Part shown: positions 55,129 through 63,628 of the stretch, in pieces
Layout: every line of letters starts with the position of its first letter
How positions within the stretch are numbered: position 1 is the first letter of the stretch
Assembly: GCA_949372655.1 (NCBI GenBank)
Contig: CASIAI010000002.1
Coordinates: 186,001 to 250,000 of the forward strand
Direction of reading: 5' to 3'
Origin: Candidatus Poseidoniaceae archaeon
Lineage (GTDB): Archaea > Thermoplasmatota > Poseidoniia > Poseidoniales > Poseidoniaceae
Length of the DNA stretch: 64,000 nt
Made by a program: the position numbers and the translations under genes
Notes under the pieces: model-generated
Seen by the model: the letters and a program-made list of their open reading frames with translations, nothing else
Database searches by the model: none
What the model was told of the DNA's origin: nothing

Positions 55129-55509
55129 ATGACTTTCACTTCCGACTATGAACCATTTTTCCAGCCACCAGGATGGATTGTTGGCCCTGTATGGTTGGTA
55201 TTATACACAACTCTCGCGATCAGTATCTCAGTTGTTTTAGAAAAAAGAGCGGAGTTGAAATATCCTACTATTATATTGGTCTTATTTTTCGCCCAATTGG
55301 CATTGAATCTTTCTTGGGTAGGTGTATTCAATTCTGAAAAGTATCTGACCTCGTTAATGATGGTGATATTTATGGTGATTTTTACAATTATTTACGCCTT
55401 TTTAACTTATGAGCATGCTCGGAAGGCATCTATGCTGGTTTGGCCATATATCGCTTGGATATCTCTTGTAGTACTCATCAATACTGCTTATTATCTTGAA
55501 GCATCATGA
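55129..55509 (+). CDS. TspO/MBR family membrane protein
   Basis: 126 residues with four to five helices and the TspO signature: FQPPGWIVGPVWLVLYTTLA near the N-terminus (the W.PP....GPVW pattern) and LALNLSWVGVFNSEKY in the middle. TspO proteins bind porphyrins and other tetrapyrroles and regulate stress or pigment metabolism. The first helix is shorter than in many homologues. It is divergent from the fasciclin gene across about 130 bases and converges with the EF-hand lipoprotein gene. Confidence 0.87.
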   Translation: MTFTSDYEPFFQPPGWIVGPVWLVLYTTLAISISVVLEKRAELKYPTIILVLFFAQLALNLSWVGVFNSEKYLTSLMMVIFMVIFTIIYAFLTYEHARKASMLVWPYIAWISLVVLINTAYYLEAS

Positions 55510-55535
55510 CTTTAGAAAGAAAGAGTAATACAAAA

Positions 55536-57659
55536 TTAATTTCCAAATAATGGATTTTGGTCACTGTATTTCCCTGCTTCGAGAGAATATAATCGTAAGT
55601 GAACTAAATCACCTAGTGAATCGGTAATTGAAAATTCTAAAACCAAGAGGTCTCCATGAGAGATAGTTCCACTATTGTCTGAGTCTACATAGACCAATAC
55701 TTCGTTTTCTACCCAGTAGCTTATTGAAGCAGAAAGGATATCAGGCTCACATGTTTTTTGTACAAATAGACCATTTTCATCCGTAAATCCTCCCGTGCAA
55801 TTAGCAAAAGTGAGATTATAGTCGTTCAAATCTCCCTCAAGACCTGATACCAGTGAATGGAATTCATAAGCTAAGACTTCTTCTTCATATTCCTCCTCAA
55901 CATCATCATATCGAGGGTCAGTTCCATCTCTCCAGTGAGTGAATGTAGCTGAATTGCTCCATTCGCCATTGCTATCATTGCCTTCTGAGCCAAACCCATT
56001 GGTACAGTAATGTGTTTCAAGGTCATCATAATATTCACAGTAATGCCACTCATTATCACCAGTGTCCTGAGGTGGGTCGCGAATATCTTGACAGTCCCAG
56101 TATGTGTAGGTGTACCCATCTTCTTCCTCTATTTCCCAGTTACATGACCAATTAGTAGTTTCATATTCCACCCAGTAACCTGTGAATTCAGACTGTTGTT
56201 CCTCCGTCTCCTCAGACTGCTCAGCAGGAGTCCACATCATTTGATCTCCGTCACAATCAGCCTCACTAATGGATAAATTATATCTATAGTAGGTATTTAT
56301 CATTTCCAAACAACCACCGTTTGCGTTTGTATAACTAACAACTTCTGCATTCCGTACAAATTCTGATTTGTCCATGTAACCATCCATGTTCAAGTCGATA
56401 GAATCTACACTTGCCTGGTAGATGGCTAATGTTGAATTATCCATCTCGTTCTCTTGACATTCTGTAATTGTGAATCCAGTCAGAGTGCAAGAATAATATG
56501 CTAATTCCAATACTGACACTTTATTATCACCATCAATGTCATACATTGAAATTGAAAGTATTCCCATTTGCTCGGATAAATCAAGGTTAATTCGTTCTAA
56601 CATAAACGGTATAGCCTCTTGTGTAACTCCCATATCCACAATAGTATCTCCACCACTGATTAATTGAAATGTGACAAAATTTCTGTTATCATCGATGTCA
56701 GACATGGTGAAACCTGTAATCGTAAAATCTGAATCAGCATAAATTTCTAATTCACCATAGGGTGAACCAGCATAACTTATGATTCCAGGGAACATCATTC
56801 CCGAATCTGTTTCTTTGAAACCAGTAATTTCTACGCTTAGTGGATTGTAATATTCTGTATATTCATCAATCACTGGGTCATCCATTCCAAGTTCTTCTCG
56901 AAGAGTTAAGTATTCAGTTTGTCTATCTTCTAGTGAGACATTCATCACACGGTCATAATGAACTTGACTTCCATTCAATTGGAATGCTTGGTCTGCCCAA
57001 TATGTATCAGGTGGACTTACACACATTCCTGCACCATCATTATCTTCGTCTAGTAATGTTGCTCCAGGTTCGCTACATGTCAAACAATCAGCCTCATTAA
57101 TATCATCACATTCTCCACATGTCGAATGACAACTATCGATTGATATATCATCATTAGGTTCGTCTTCAAAGCCTAATATTGAATCCATTATCTCATGATG
57201 GGAATTAGTATTATTCATGCGGATTTGTGTTGACTCACCGTTTGAGATATGAGATATTTGAAGTTGAGTTCCTTCAGAAATGATGTCCCATATTTGACTA
57301 TCATTACCATAATTATCTTCAATTGTCAGTTTAAATCCATTAGGTCCAATTATTGTAGTTTCCAGGTAAGTCCAGACTTCTCCTTCAACAGATAGTTCTG
57401 ATATAGACATAGTATATCCTACTGGAGTCGTAAGGTTTTGGTCAGGTCCATTTTCCATTAGGTCAACGAATTCTACAATCGCATTCTTCAGAGTATCTTT
57501 AGTCGTACACATATCTTCATCGGTTTCACTCATGTTGACAATTTCTTTCAGGTCAGGGTCATTATCACACCATGGTACTTCGATATTATCATCTACTGAG
57601 CGCATGCATCCAGCAAGGCACATCATTAAAACAACTGCAATAGTCCATTTTTTGTCCAT
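55536..57659 (-). CDS. Lipoprotein with EF-hand-type calcium motifs
   Basis: 707 residues from the ATG at 57659 (MDKKWTIAVVLMMCLAGC); the ATG at 57716 is open but would place a long tail before a clear lipobox (LAGC) and overlap the divergent gene. After the lipobox Cys come acidic beta regions, a Cys-rich patch (CGECDDINEADCLTC, about 180-196) and at least three EF-hand/dockerin-like loops: DIDGDNKVSVLE (about 374), DLNMDGYMDKSE (about 422) and DSDNSGTISHGD near the C-terminus. Probably a calcium-binding, membrane-anchored envelope protein. It is divergent from another lipoprotein gene with a 72-base spacer, so they may share control. Confidence 0.82.
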   Translation of the reverse strand: MDKKWTIAVVLMMCLAGCMRSVDDNIEVPWCDNDPDLKEIVNMSETDEDMCTTKDTLKNAIVEFVDLMENGPDQNLTTPVGYTMSISELSVEGEVWTYLETTIIGPNGFKLTIEDNYGNDSQIWDIISEGTQLQISHISNGESTQIRMNNTNSHHEIMDSILGFEDEPNDDISIDSCHSTCGECDDINEADCLTCSEPGATLLDEDNDGAGMCVSPPDTYWADQAFQLNGSQVHYDRVMNVSLEDRQTEYLTLREELGMDDPVIDEYTEYYNPLSVEITGFKETDSGMMFPGIISYAGSPYGELEIYADSDFTITGFTMSDIDDNRNFVTFQLISGGDTIVDMGVTQEAIPFMLERINLDLSEQMGILSISMYDIDGDNKVSVLELAYYSCTLTGFTITECQENEMDNSTLAIYQASVDSIDLNMDGYMDKSEFVRNAEVVSYTNANGGCLEMINTYYRYNLSISEADCDGDQMMWTPAEQSEETEEQQSEFTGYWVEYETTNWSCNWEIEEEDGYTYTYWDCQDIRDPPQDTGDNEWHYCEYYDDLETHYCTNGFGSEGNDSNGEWSNSATFTHWRDGTDPRYDDVEEEYEEEVLAYEFHSLVSGLEGDLNDYNLTFANCTGGFTDENGLFVQKTCEPDILSASISYWVENEVLVYVDSDNSGTISHGDLLVLEFSITDSLGDLVHLRLYSLEAGKYSDQNPLFGN

Positions 57660-57722
57660 GTGCTTTGGAAAAGAACCAGGTATATGATTTAATTGATAAA
57701 CAAACAGTACTTGCATAGGTAT

Positions 57723-57730
57723 GGTGAGGA
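57723..57730 (+). promoter_or_regulatory. Ribosome binding site for the cyclophilin lipoprotein
   Basis: GGTGAGGA directly precedes the ATG at 57732 and supports it over the open TTG at 57693, because the ATG-start protein begins with a lipoprotein signal. Confidence 0.6.
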
Positions 57731-57731
57731 T

Positions 57732-59060
57732 ATGCAGAAACAGGTACTTTTAATCATATTAATTTTAATAGCCCCAGGATGTATTTCTGATGATGATTTA
57801 TCACCTGTGATTAATTTAGGGGATAATCCATACATCTCAGAACTCGAATCTAGCAATGTCACATTCAATATTTCAATTGGTTCAGACCTCGAAAGTGCAA
57901 CCGATAATTTTTCTCTCACTATAAATTTGAATCATATCGATGCTCCTGCACATGCTGATAACCTTAGAGAACACGTACTTGCAGGTAATTATGATATGAG
58001 TTATTTCCATAGAGTTATTGATGACTTCATGGTTCAAGGAGGAGACTTTGACAAGAATGATGGTTCAGGTGGTTATGCTGCCAAATGGTTTGGAGTTTGT
58101 AATGGTGTTAGAAATATCAGTATCGAAGATTGTCCAAATCAAGCCGACTGGAACGTTCCTGATGAGGCTAATAATGGATTAACACATTTACCATGTACAA
58201 TTTCTATGGCTAAGACCTCTATGCCTGACTCGGGTGGTTCTCAATTTTTCTTGATGCCTGGTGATATCACTCAACATTCATGGCTGGATGGAGTTCACAC
58301 CGTTTTTGGAGTGATTACTCATGGTTGTGAGCATGTAACCAAGATTTCCGAAGTATCAACAGGTACCTATGATCGTCCAAATACTCCTGTAATCATACGT
58401 AATGCTACATTAGGAGTATTCAACCATACTCCAGTCGATGTTGAACAACCTGTTGACGAGATTGAAGAAGAGCAAATTGTATACAATTATAGTAATGTCA
58501 CATTCGAAATATACCATGGAGATAGCCTTGAGAACTCAACAGCCAATTATTCTATTACTATCAAATTGAATCATACCGCTGCCCCATTACATGTCGATAA
58601 TTTTCGTAAACACGTGATCGCTGGAAATTACAACATGGTAGAACTACACAGGGTTATGGATGATTTCATGATCCAAGGCGGCGACTTTGAGAATAATAAT
58701 GGTTCTGGTGGATATGCTGCTGATTGGTATGGTGTTTGTAATGGCAATAGAAGTATTGAACAAAGTAATTGTACATCACAACAAGATTGGAATGTACCTG
58801 ATGAAGCAGATAACGGATTACAACATTTTGCGTGTATGGTCTCAATGGCCAAGACCAGCCAACCAGATTCAGCAGGGTCTCAGTTTTTCCTTATTCCTGA
58901 TGATATCACTCATCTTTATTGGTTAGATGACGTACACACAGTATTTGGAGAAATTACCAGTGGCTGTGAACATGTTACCGAAATCTCCCAAGTTGAAACC
59001 GGTGAGAATGATAGACCAGTAGTTTCGGTGGTAATACATAACGCAACTGCTAATGATTAA
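57732..59060 (+). CDS. Tandem cyclophilin-type peptidyl-prolyl isomerase lipoprotein
   Basis: 442 residues from the ATG at 57732. A lipoprotein signal peptide ends in a lipobox (LILIAPGC). Two cyclophilin domains follow (about residues 45-225 and 265-440), joined by an acidic linker (VEQPVDEIEEEQ). Each has the FHRV or LHRV/M core with DDFM(V/I)QGGDF, the catalytic Arg in HRV, GSGGYAA, SMAKT...DS.GSQFF and the terminal HTVFG. Domain one retains FHRVIDDFMVQGGD; domain two has LHRVMDDFMIQGGD. They catalyse proline isomerisation of folding envelope proteins. Two domains in one lipoprotein are unusual and fit a cell rich in large secreted beta proteins. Confidence 0.93.
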   Translation: MQKQVLLIILILIAPGCISDDDLSPVINLGDNPYISELESSNVTFNISIGSDLESATDNFSLTINLNHIDAPAHADNLREHVLAGNYDMSYFHRVIDDFMVQGGDFDKNDGSGGYAAKWFGVCNGVRNISIEDCPNQADWNVPDEANNGLTHLPCTISMAKTSMPDSGGSQFFLMPGDITQHSWLDGVHTVFGVITHGCEHVTKISEVSTGTYDRPNTPVIIRNATLGVFNHTPVDVEQPVDEIEEEQIVYNYSNVTFEIYHGDSLENSTANYSITIKLNHTAAPLHVDNFRKHVIAGNYNMVELHRVMDDFMIQGGDFENNNGSGGYAADWYGVCNGNRSIEQSNCTSQQDWNVPDEADNGLQHFACMVSMAKTSQPDSAGSQFFLIPDDITHLYWLDDVHTVFGEITSGCEHVTEISQVETGENDRPVVSVVIHNATAND

Positions 59061-59092
59061 TTATTCAATGTCAACTTCTATTGGTGAATCAC

Positions 59093-59353
59093 ATGAGTCG
59101 CATTCAAAAATTGATTGCAAACCCATTTTTCCGTTCTTTTATGCTATTTTCTGCCTTTAGAGCAGTTTATGGTACCGGCATATTAGTAGTAACATGGTTT
59201 TTAGCAACGAGTGAAGAAACACCATTTTGGGTTTCGATAGTATTCTTGATGTGTTCGATGGTATTCTCAAGAATCCTGTTTAAGTTCATTAAAAGAAAGT
59301 GGGGTAAAGAAGAACCCATTGCCTCTTCTTCATTAGATGGGATTACAAATTGA
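59093..59353 (+). CDS. Small two-helix membrane protein
   Basis: 86 residues from the ATG at 59093 (MSRIQKLIANPFF), which has GGTGA 7 bases upstream; a TTG four codons earlier is open but weaker. Two hydrophobic helices (about 15-38 and 45-64) are followed by a basic segment (KFIKRKWGKE) and a Ser-rich tail. It overlaps the 3' end of the convergent epimerase gene by 11 bases. It is probably co-transcribed with the cyclophilin gene 32 bases upstream. No family recognised. Confidence 0.6.
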   Translation: MSRIQKLIANPFFRSFMLFSAFRAVYGTGILVVTWFLATSEETPFWVSIVFLMCSMVFSRILFKFIKRKWGKEEPIASSSLDGITN

Positions 59354-60371
59354 AACCTTCAACCGAATCTCTAATACAAGATTCAAGACTTTCCCACTGG
59401 ATTCCCAGAACCTTTGTTGCTTTATCTGAAGATAGGTTGGAATCACCTTTGAATAGACCCTTAGCACGCTTTCTTGTCATCATTCTCTTACCACTTTTCA
59501 TGCCGCTAATCCAATCGAATAGTACTGCAAGAAACATTAGAGACCTAGGTATTGCAATCTTTGTGGCTTTGCTATTAGGGTATAATTTCCTTGTAGTCTT
59601 ACAAACATCAGCAAAAGTGAGATTCTTATGTGGTGCTACAATAAATCTGCCTTCAGCTTCGTCTACTTCAAACGCTCTTCGATGAGCCTTTGCCACATCT
59701 TTTACATGGACAATTGGTATTGGTATTTTTGGAGCCATTGGGATTTTTCCTGACATAAGATTAGGGAAAAATTCGACACTAGGTGTAGGATATACAAAAC
59801 TGCCACCTAGTACGGCACCAGGATTGATTACTCGTAAGTCTAAATCCAAGGATTCTGCTAATTCCCAAGCCCTCTTTTCTGAGTCGGTTTTGGCAACCGT
59901 GTAAGGCGAATCTCTTTCGGTTTGCCAGTCAGCTTCCGTTTTCTCTCGACCTTTTGGAGTATTTCCTACAGCAGCGATACTCGATGTGTAAATTACTCGC
60001 TTTATTCCCGCATTTTTAGCAGCATTAAGAATATGTACAGTTCCTTTGATGGCAGTATCAATTATCAGTTGTCCATCATCGGTATTGGAATAAATTGTCG
60101 CTGTGTGAAATAATGAATCACATCCAGACATCATTTCTCTCCAACCATCTGCATCAAGAATATCGCCCTCTACTAATTCTAGTCTATCTTGACAATTTAG
60201 GTCGATAGCATGTTGTCGTACATGGTCGACTTTTTTTGGGTCATCAAGAGAACGAACAGAACCCTTGACACAATATCCATTCTGTAATAGATCACGAACA
60301 ATATTGTTACCGATGTGACCATTCACTCCGGTCACGAAGATCTTCTTGACCTCACTATCAGTTTTCGCCAT
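59343..60371 (-). CDS. NAD(P)-dependent epimerase/dehydratase, dihydroflavonol-4-reductase-like
   Basis: 342 residues of the extended SDR fold. The NAD(P) site is FVTGVNGHIGNNIV. The active-site Ser lies in VIYTSSIAAVG and the YxxxK pair in SPYTVAKTDSE. NPGAVLGG and VHVKDVAKAH follow the pattern of dihydroflavonol-4-reductase, cinnamoyl-CoA reductase and 3-beta-HSD-like enzymes. These reduce or epimerise sugars, lipids or sterol-like compounds. Substrate is unknown. The neighbouring GH1 glycosidase on the same strand hints at carbohydrate, which is weak evidence. Confidence 0.87.
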   Translation of the reverse strand: MAKTDSEVKKIFVTGVNGHIGNNIVRDLLQNGYCVKGSVRSLDDPKKVDHVRQHAIDLNCQDRLELVEGDILDADGWREMMSGCDSLFHTATIYSNTDDGQLIIDTAIKGTVHILNAAKNAGIKRVIYTSSIAAVGNTPKGREKTEADWQTERDSPYTVAKTDSEKRAWELAESLDLDLRVINPGAVLGGSFVYPTPSVEFFPNLMSGKIPMAPKIPIPIVHVKDVAKAHRRAFEVDEAEGRFIVAPHKNLTFADVCKTTRKLYPNSKATKIAIPRSLMFLAVLFDWISGMKSGKRMMTRKRAKGLFKGDSNLSSDKATKVLGIQWESLESCIRDSVEGFNL

Positions 60372-60416
60372 GAGACATCCAAATGCTCTTCATTCTTAAC
60401 TCCCAACATTTAGTAA

Positions 60417-61748
60417 TCAACGGTTAGATTGAATGATTTTTTGATAATCTATTCCACTTTGCTTTAGTGTTCTTTCTTGAGTTTTATAATCGACATGGTA
60501 CAGACCAAATCTAAGTTTATATCCTTCCGCCCATTCAAAGTTATCCATCAATGACCAGTGATAATATGAACGAATATCATGACCTTGCTCAATTAACTTA
60601 GATATTTTCCATATGTGTCGTTTGAGGTGTATTGGACGTAACTTATCATCTGAGTCAGCAACCCCATTTTCTGTTATTTCAATTGGAACATTTAGTTTAG
60701 AAACTAATTTTACAGCACGCTCTAACCCTTCTGCATACATAGTATATCCAAAATCGGTCATTACCTCATGGTCACGTTTTGGTAAGTCTATCTCAGTTGT
60801 TTGAGGTAGGAACGGACTAGTCAATACATGTGTGTAGTAATTCAAACCAATAAAATCGAATGAATTTTTCGCATTATCAATTTTCGAGCCAAACATTCTC
60901 CCTTTCTTTAATCCTGAAATTATGGCCCCATTCCAAATATAGTTTAGAATTAGAGTTGTGACCCAATGTAGCATATTCCAGCGTCTTAGAGGGTCGAATA
61001 AGGTGACATTCTTGGCTAAACCGATTCTAACATCAGGATTGATTTTCTTCAGAGTCTGATAGGCTGATACATGAGCGAAAATCATATTCTTCATAACTCG
61101 AACAGTTTTGAAAACAGAACTTTCACCCGGTGGGAACATTTTCATGTGATATCCCATAATAGAGAATACTTCAGGTTCATTAACCGTACACCAATCACTG
61201 ACTTTTTTATTTAGTAACTCGAATATTCGCTGACAATAATCGACCCATAATTGAATATTTTCTCGCTTGTAAAAACCACCTATTTCTTCGAACCATATGG
61301 GATGGGAGAAATGGTGTAAGGTTATCATCGGTTTGATATTACGGCTCAGTAAATCATCGACCATTTCGCAATATTGGTCCACTGCAATTTGATTCCACTC
61401 TCCTTTCTTAGGTTCGATACGACTCCATTCAATCGATAACCGATATGAATCTACACCCAATTTTTCAATTAGTTCAAAATCATTTTTCCATCTAACCCAA
61501 TGTTTGCATGCATCAGCGCTTTTTTCGAGTTTCTTCCTTTGTTCAAAATCAGTCCAATTATTGGTATTATTCCCTTCGATTTGGTGGGATGCGGTTGCAA
61601 CACCCCAACTGAAACTATCTGGGAAAGATAACTTTGTACAGTCAACTTCGTCCCAATTTAGATACTTTTCAGGGAATCGTAATGCGAGAAAAAGTATGAT
61701 TGAAAAGTAAATGGCTAAACCAGTAAGTAGGTATATCCACCAATCCAT
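60417..61748 (-). CDS. Membrane-anchored family 1 glycoside hydrolase
   Basis: 443 residues. One N-terminal membrane helix (residues 4-24) precedes a GH1 barrel. The acid/base Glu191 is in CTVNEPEVFS and the nucleophile Glu360 in IEITENGVAD, both in the exact GH1 contexts. Substrate-binding SWGVATASHQIEG and HHFSHPIWF are also present. The family hydrolyses beta-glucosides, beta-galactosides and related sugars. The N-terminal anchor is unusual, since most GH1 enzymes are soluble, and suggests action at the membrane on glycolipids or short sugars. Orientation (inside or outside) cannot be decided. It lies 45 bases upstream of the epimerase on the same strand. Confidence 0.92.
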   Translation of the reverse strand: MDWWIYLLTGLAIYFSIILFLALRFPEKYLNWDEVDCTKLSFPDSFSWGVATASHQIEGNNTNNWTDFEQRKKLEKSADACKHWVRWKNDFELIEKLGVDSYRLSIEWSRIEPKKGEWNQIAVDQYCEMVDDLLSRNIKPMITLHHFSHPIWFEEIGGFYKRENIQLWVDYCQRIFELLNKKVSDWCTVNEPEVFSIMGYHMKMFPPGESSVFKTVRVMKNMIFAHVSAYQTLKKINPDVRIGLAKNVTLFDPLRRWNMLHWVTTLILNYIWNGAIISGLKKGRMFGSKIDNAKNSFDFIGLNYYTHVLTSPFLPQTTEIDLPKRDHEVMTDFGYTMYAEGLERAVKLVSKLNVPIEITENGVADSDDKLRPIHLKRHIWKISKLIEQGHDIRSYYHWSLMDNFEWAEGYKLRFGLYHVDYKTQERTLKQSGIDYQKIIQSNR

Positions 61749-61855
61749 GGTTTGCGATATCGCAGTTGATGATATTTCTTACGGTGGAATCAAAATATTC
61801 AATTTAAGCTTTTATCGGCGAATGATTCAAATCTATTTATGTTCACCTAAGACTC

Positions 61856-62011
61856 ATGGACAGTTCAGCCAGTGGTTTGATTGAAGAAGCATTTGAAGAG
61901 ATTGGGAATGCTATTGGAGATAGGATCGATCACAAATGGTGGTCAAAAATACTTTATCCGATATTTGTAATAATTGTCATTTCCATTCCAGTAATTTATT
62001 ATTTTTGGTAA
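61856..62011 (+). CDS. Small single-helix membrane protein (51 aa)
   Basis: Read directly: ATG at 61856 to TAA at 62009-62011. The N-terminal half is acidic and helical (SGLIEEAFEEIGNAIGDRID), followed by HKWWSKILY and one membrane helix rich in Ile/Val ending YYFW. It has no family. It ends exactly where the convergent exported-protein gene ends, which together with its amphipathic-then-hydrophobic layout supports a real gene. Confidence 0.5.
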   Translation: MDSSASGLIEEAFEEIGNAIGDRIDHKWWSKILYPIFVIIVISIPVIYYFW

Positions 62012-62575
62012 TCACTTTCTTCTAAAAGAAATAGCAGCCAATCCAATTGCACTTGCAGTAATTATTATTCCAAAACCGGGCATACTCTCATCCTCACTTA
62101 TGCAACCATCAGAGTTAGAGTCAACTCCGCCAAATGAGCCATCATCATACCAGCATGATGACCAAGTTTTGTACCAATCCCCATTAGGGAAATTAGTTGA
62201 GTTTCCATCTTCATAGATTGCTTTCACTCTCCAATTAACATATGTGTGATCGTTAGGGGGAGTTACAGAAACAGTATGCTCTGCTCCATTAATTTCGGCG
62301 TCCATTACTTCTGGTGGGTCGCAAACACCATCATTTAGACAAATTTGAGTCGTGATTTCAAAAATAGTATTGTTTTGAGATTCCTCATCATTCATCGTGA
62401 TCGTTAAAGACCATGATTTGGAATCAATAGATGGGCTGTCACGAGAATTAATGGTAAAAGGAATTTCACTTTCATCAGGATTTACATCCTCGCCACCTTT
62501 TACGTCTGCTGCTGAAGTTAGTGGTGAAAGTAACATCAGGGATAGAACAAGACCGATTATCAGCTTCTTTTCCAT
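62012..62575 (-). CDS. Exported protein with PGF-CTERM-like C-terminus
   Basis: 187 residues from the second ATG (MEKKLIIGLVLSLMLLSP); an ATG two codons earlier is equally open. A signal peptide is followed by an acidic Ser/Asp/Asn-rich domain with two Cys pairs (CLNDGVCDPP, and CW with DGCISEDES). The C-terminus is MPGFG, a hydrophobic helix (IIITASAIGLAAI) and FRRK, the layout of PGF-CTERM sorting signals that archaeosortase processes and replaces with a lipid anchor. No archaeosortase gene is in the window. Function is unknown. Confidence 0.75.
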   Translation of the reverse strand: MEKKLIIGLVLSLMLLSPLTSAADVKGGEDVNPDESEIPFTINSRDSPSIDSKSWSLTITMNDEESQNNTIFEITTQICLNDGVCDPPEVMDAEINGAEHTVSVTPPNDHTYVNWRVKAIYEDGNSTNFPNGDWYKTWSSCWYDDGSFGGVDSNSDGCISEDESMPGFGIIITASAIGLAAISFRRK

Positions 62576-62739
62576 ATGCATGCTAAGAGTGCAGGTTATT
62601 TAGAATTAAGCATTGTTGGTTTTAGTAACTTAGTCATTAAAGTTTGTAAAATAGTGCTTTAGTTGCTAAACCTTCTTGTGTATTGAGTATTGCACTGTCT
62701 TTGTCGAACTGCATTGGTTGTGTTCGATTGGGTGAAAAA

Positions 62740-63628
62740 ATGAAGACTACTTACAGGCTGATGGGAATTGCAGATTTCATTACTTTAGCCAATGGTTTAC
62801 TTGGAACTGCGGCAATAATGTTCATAATTTTAGCAGTGGAAACATTACAGAATCCTATGTTTGATGATGGTGTAAAATCCGATTACATCTGGTTGGCAAT
62901 GGGCTGTATTATGCTTTCAGTAATAGGGGATATAATTGATGGACCAATCGCTAGAAGGTACTCGAAGCGTAAGATATTGGGTGGTACTTTAGATGTTATG
63001 TCGGATTGTATTTCTTTCTGTGTTGCTCCAGCACTTTTGATGTTCGTAATGTTCGGCAGGTGGGGGTGAAGCATCTCCGTTATGGTCAGTTTCCCTGGGG
63101 ATTGCTGCTTGCTGGGTAATTGTCACTGGTATGCTAAGATTGGCTAGATTTCAACATGAAGAAGGTTCAGATAAGAACTACTTCCATGGTTTAGCATCGC
63201 CAGGTAATGCCATGGTTCTAATCTCCTTTGCAGCCCTTATTTGGCTTCAACCATCTTCAGGTATAGGTCCTGGTGTGACCACAGATTGTATATTCTGTTT
63301 TGAATCCACAAGTTCCAGCCATGAAAAACCATACTTTGATTTCCTGATATTACCTATTATGTTTATTTCTGGAGCACTTATGATATCGGATAGGAAGTTA
63401 TCGAAAACCAAGAAAGGATGGCCTATGCGAATCTCTGGGATTCAGTTGTTGACAATTACAGTGGCTACAATTATTTCAATAAATGAAACAGACCCTATTG
63501 GAATTGAACTTGGAAATACAAAGTTACAATTCGGACTATATCTTTTATCTGCTATCCTATTAATTTTTTATGTTGCAGCTGGACCTACTCTTGCGAAAAG
63601 AGAAAATCCTTCTGATGAATCAGAGTGA
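62740..63628 (+). pseudogene. CDP-alcohol phosphatidyltransferase (PssA-like), frameshifted at a G tract
   Basis: From the ATG at 62740 (GGTGA 7 bases upstream) the frame encodes MKTTYRLMGIADFITLAN and the complete catalytic motif DG-AR-G-D-D (DGPIARRYSKRKILGG then TLDVMSD). It ends early after MFGRWG at a TGA (63067-63069). The next frame continues without a break as GEASPLWSVSLG, then LRLARFQHEEGSDKNYFHG and about 160 residues of membrane protein to the stop at 63628. Dropping one G from the GGGGG run near 63061 restores one protein of about 295 residues. Phosphatidylserine synthases of this family make phosphatidylserine from CDP-lipid and serine. It is either a sequencing indel or a genuine frameshift. 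Confidence 0.85.

Noticed and set aside
62683-62739. TTG start for the PssA-like gene
   Set aside because: The ATG at 62740 has a GGTGA site 7 bases upstream and gives the normal N-terminus.
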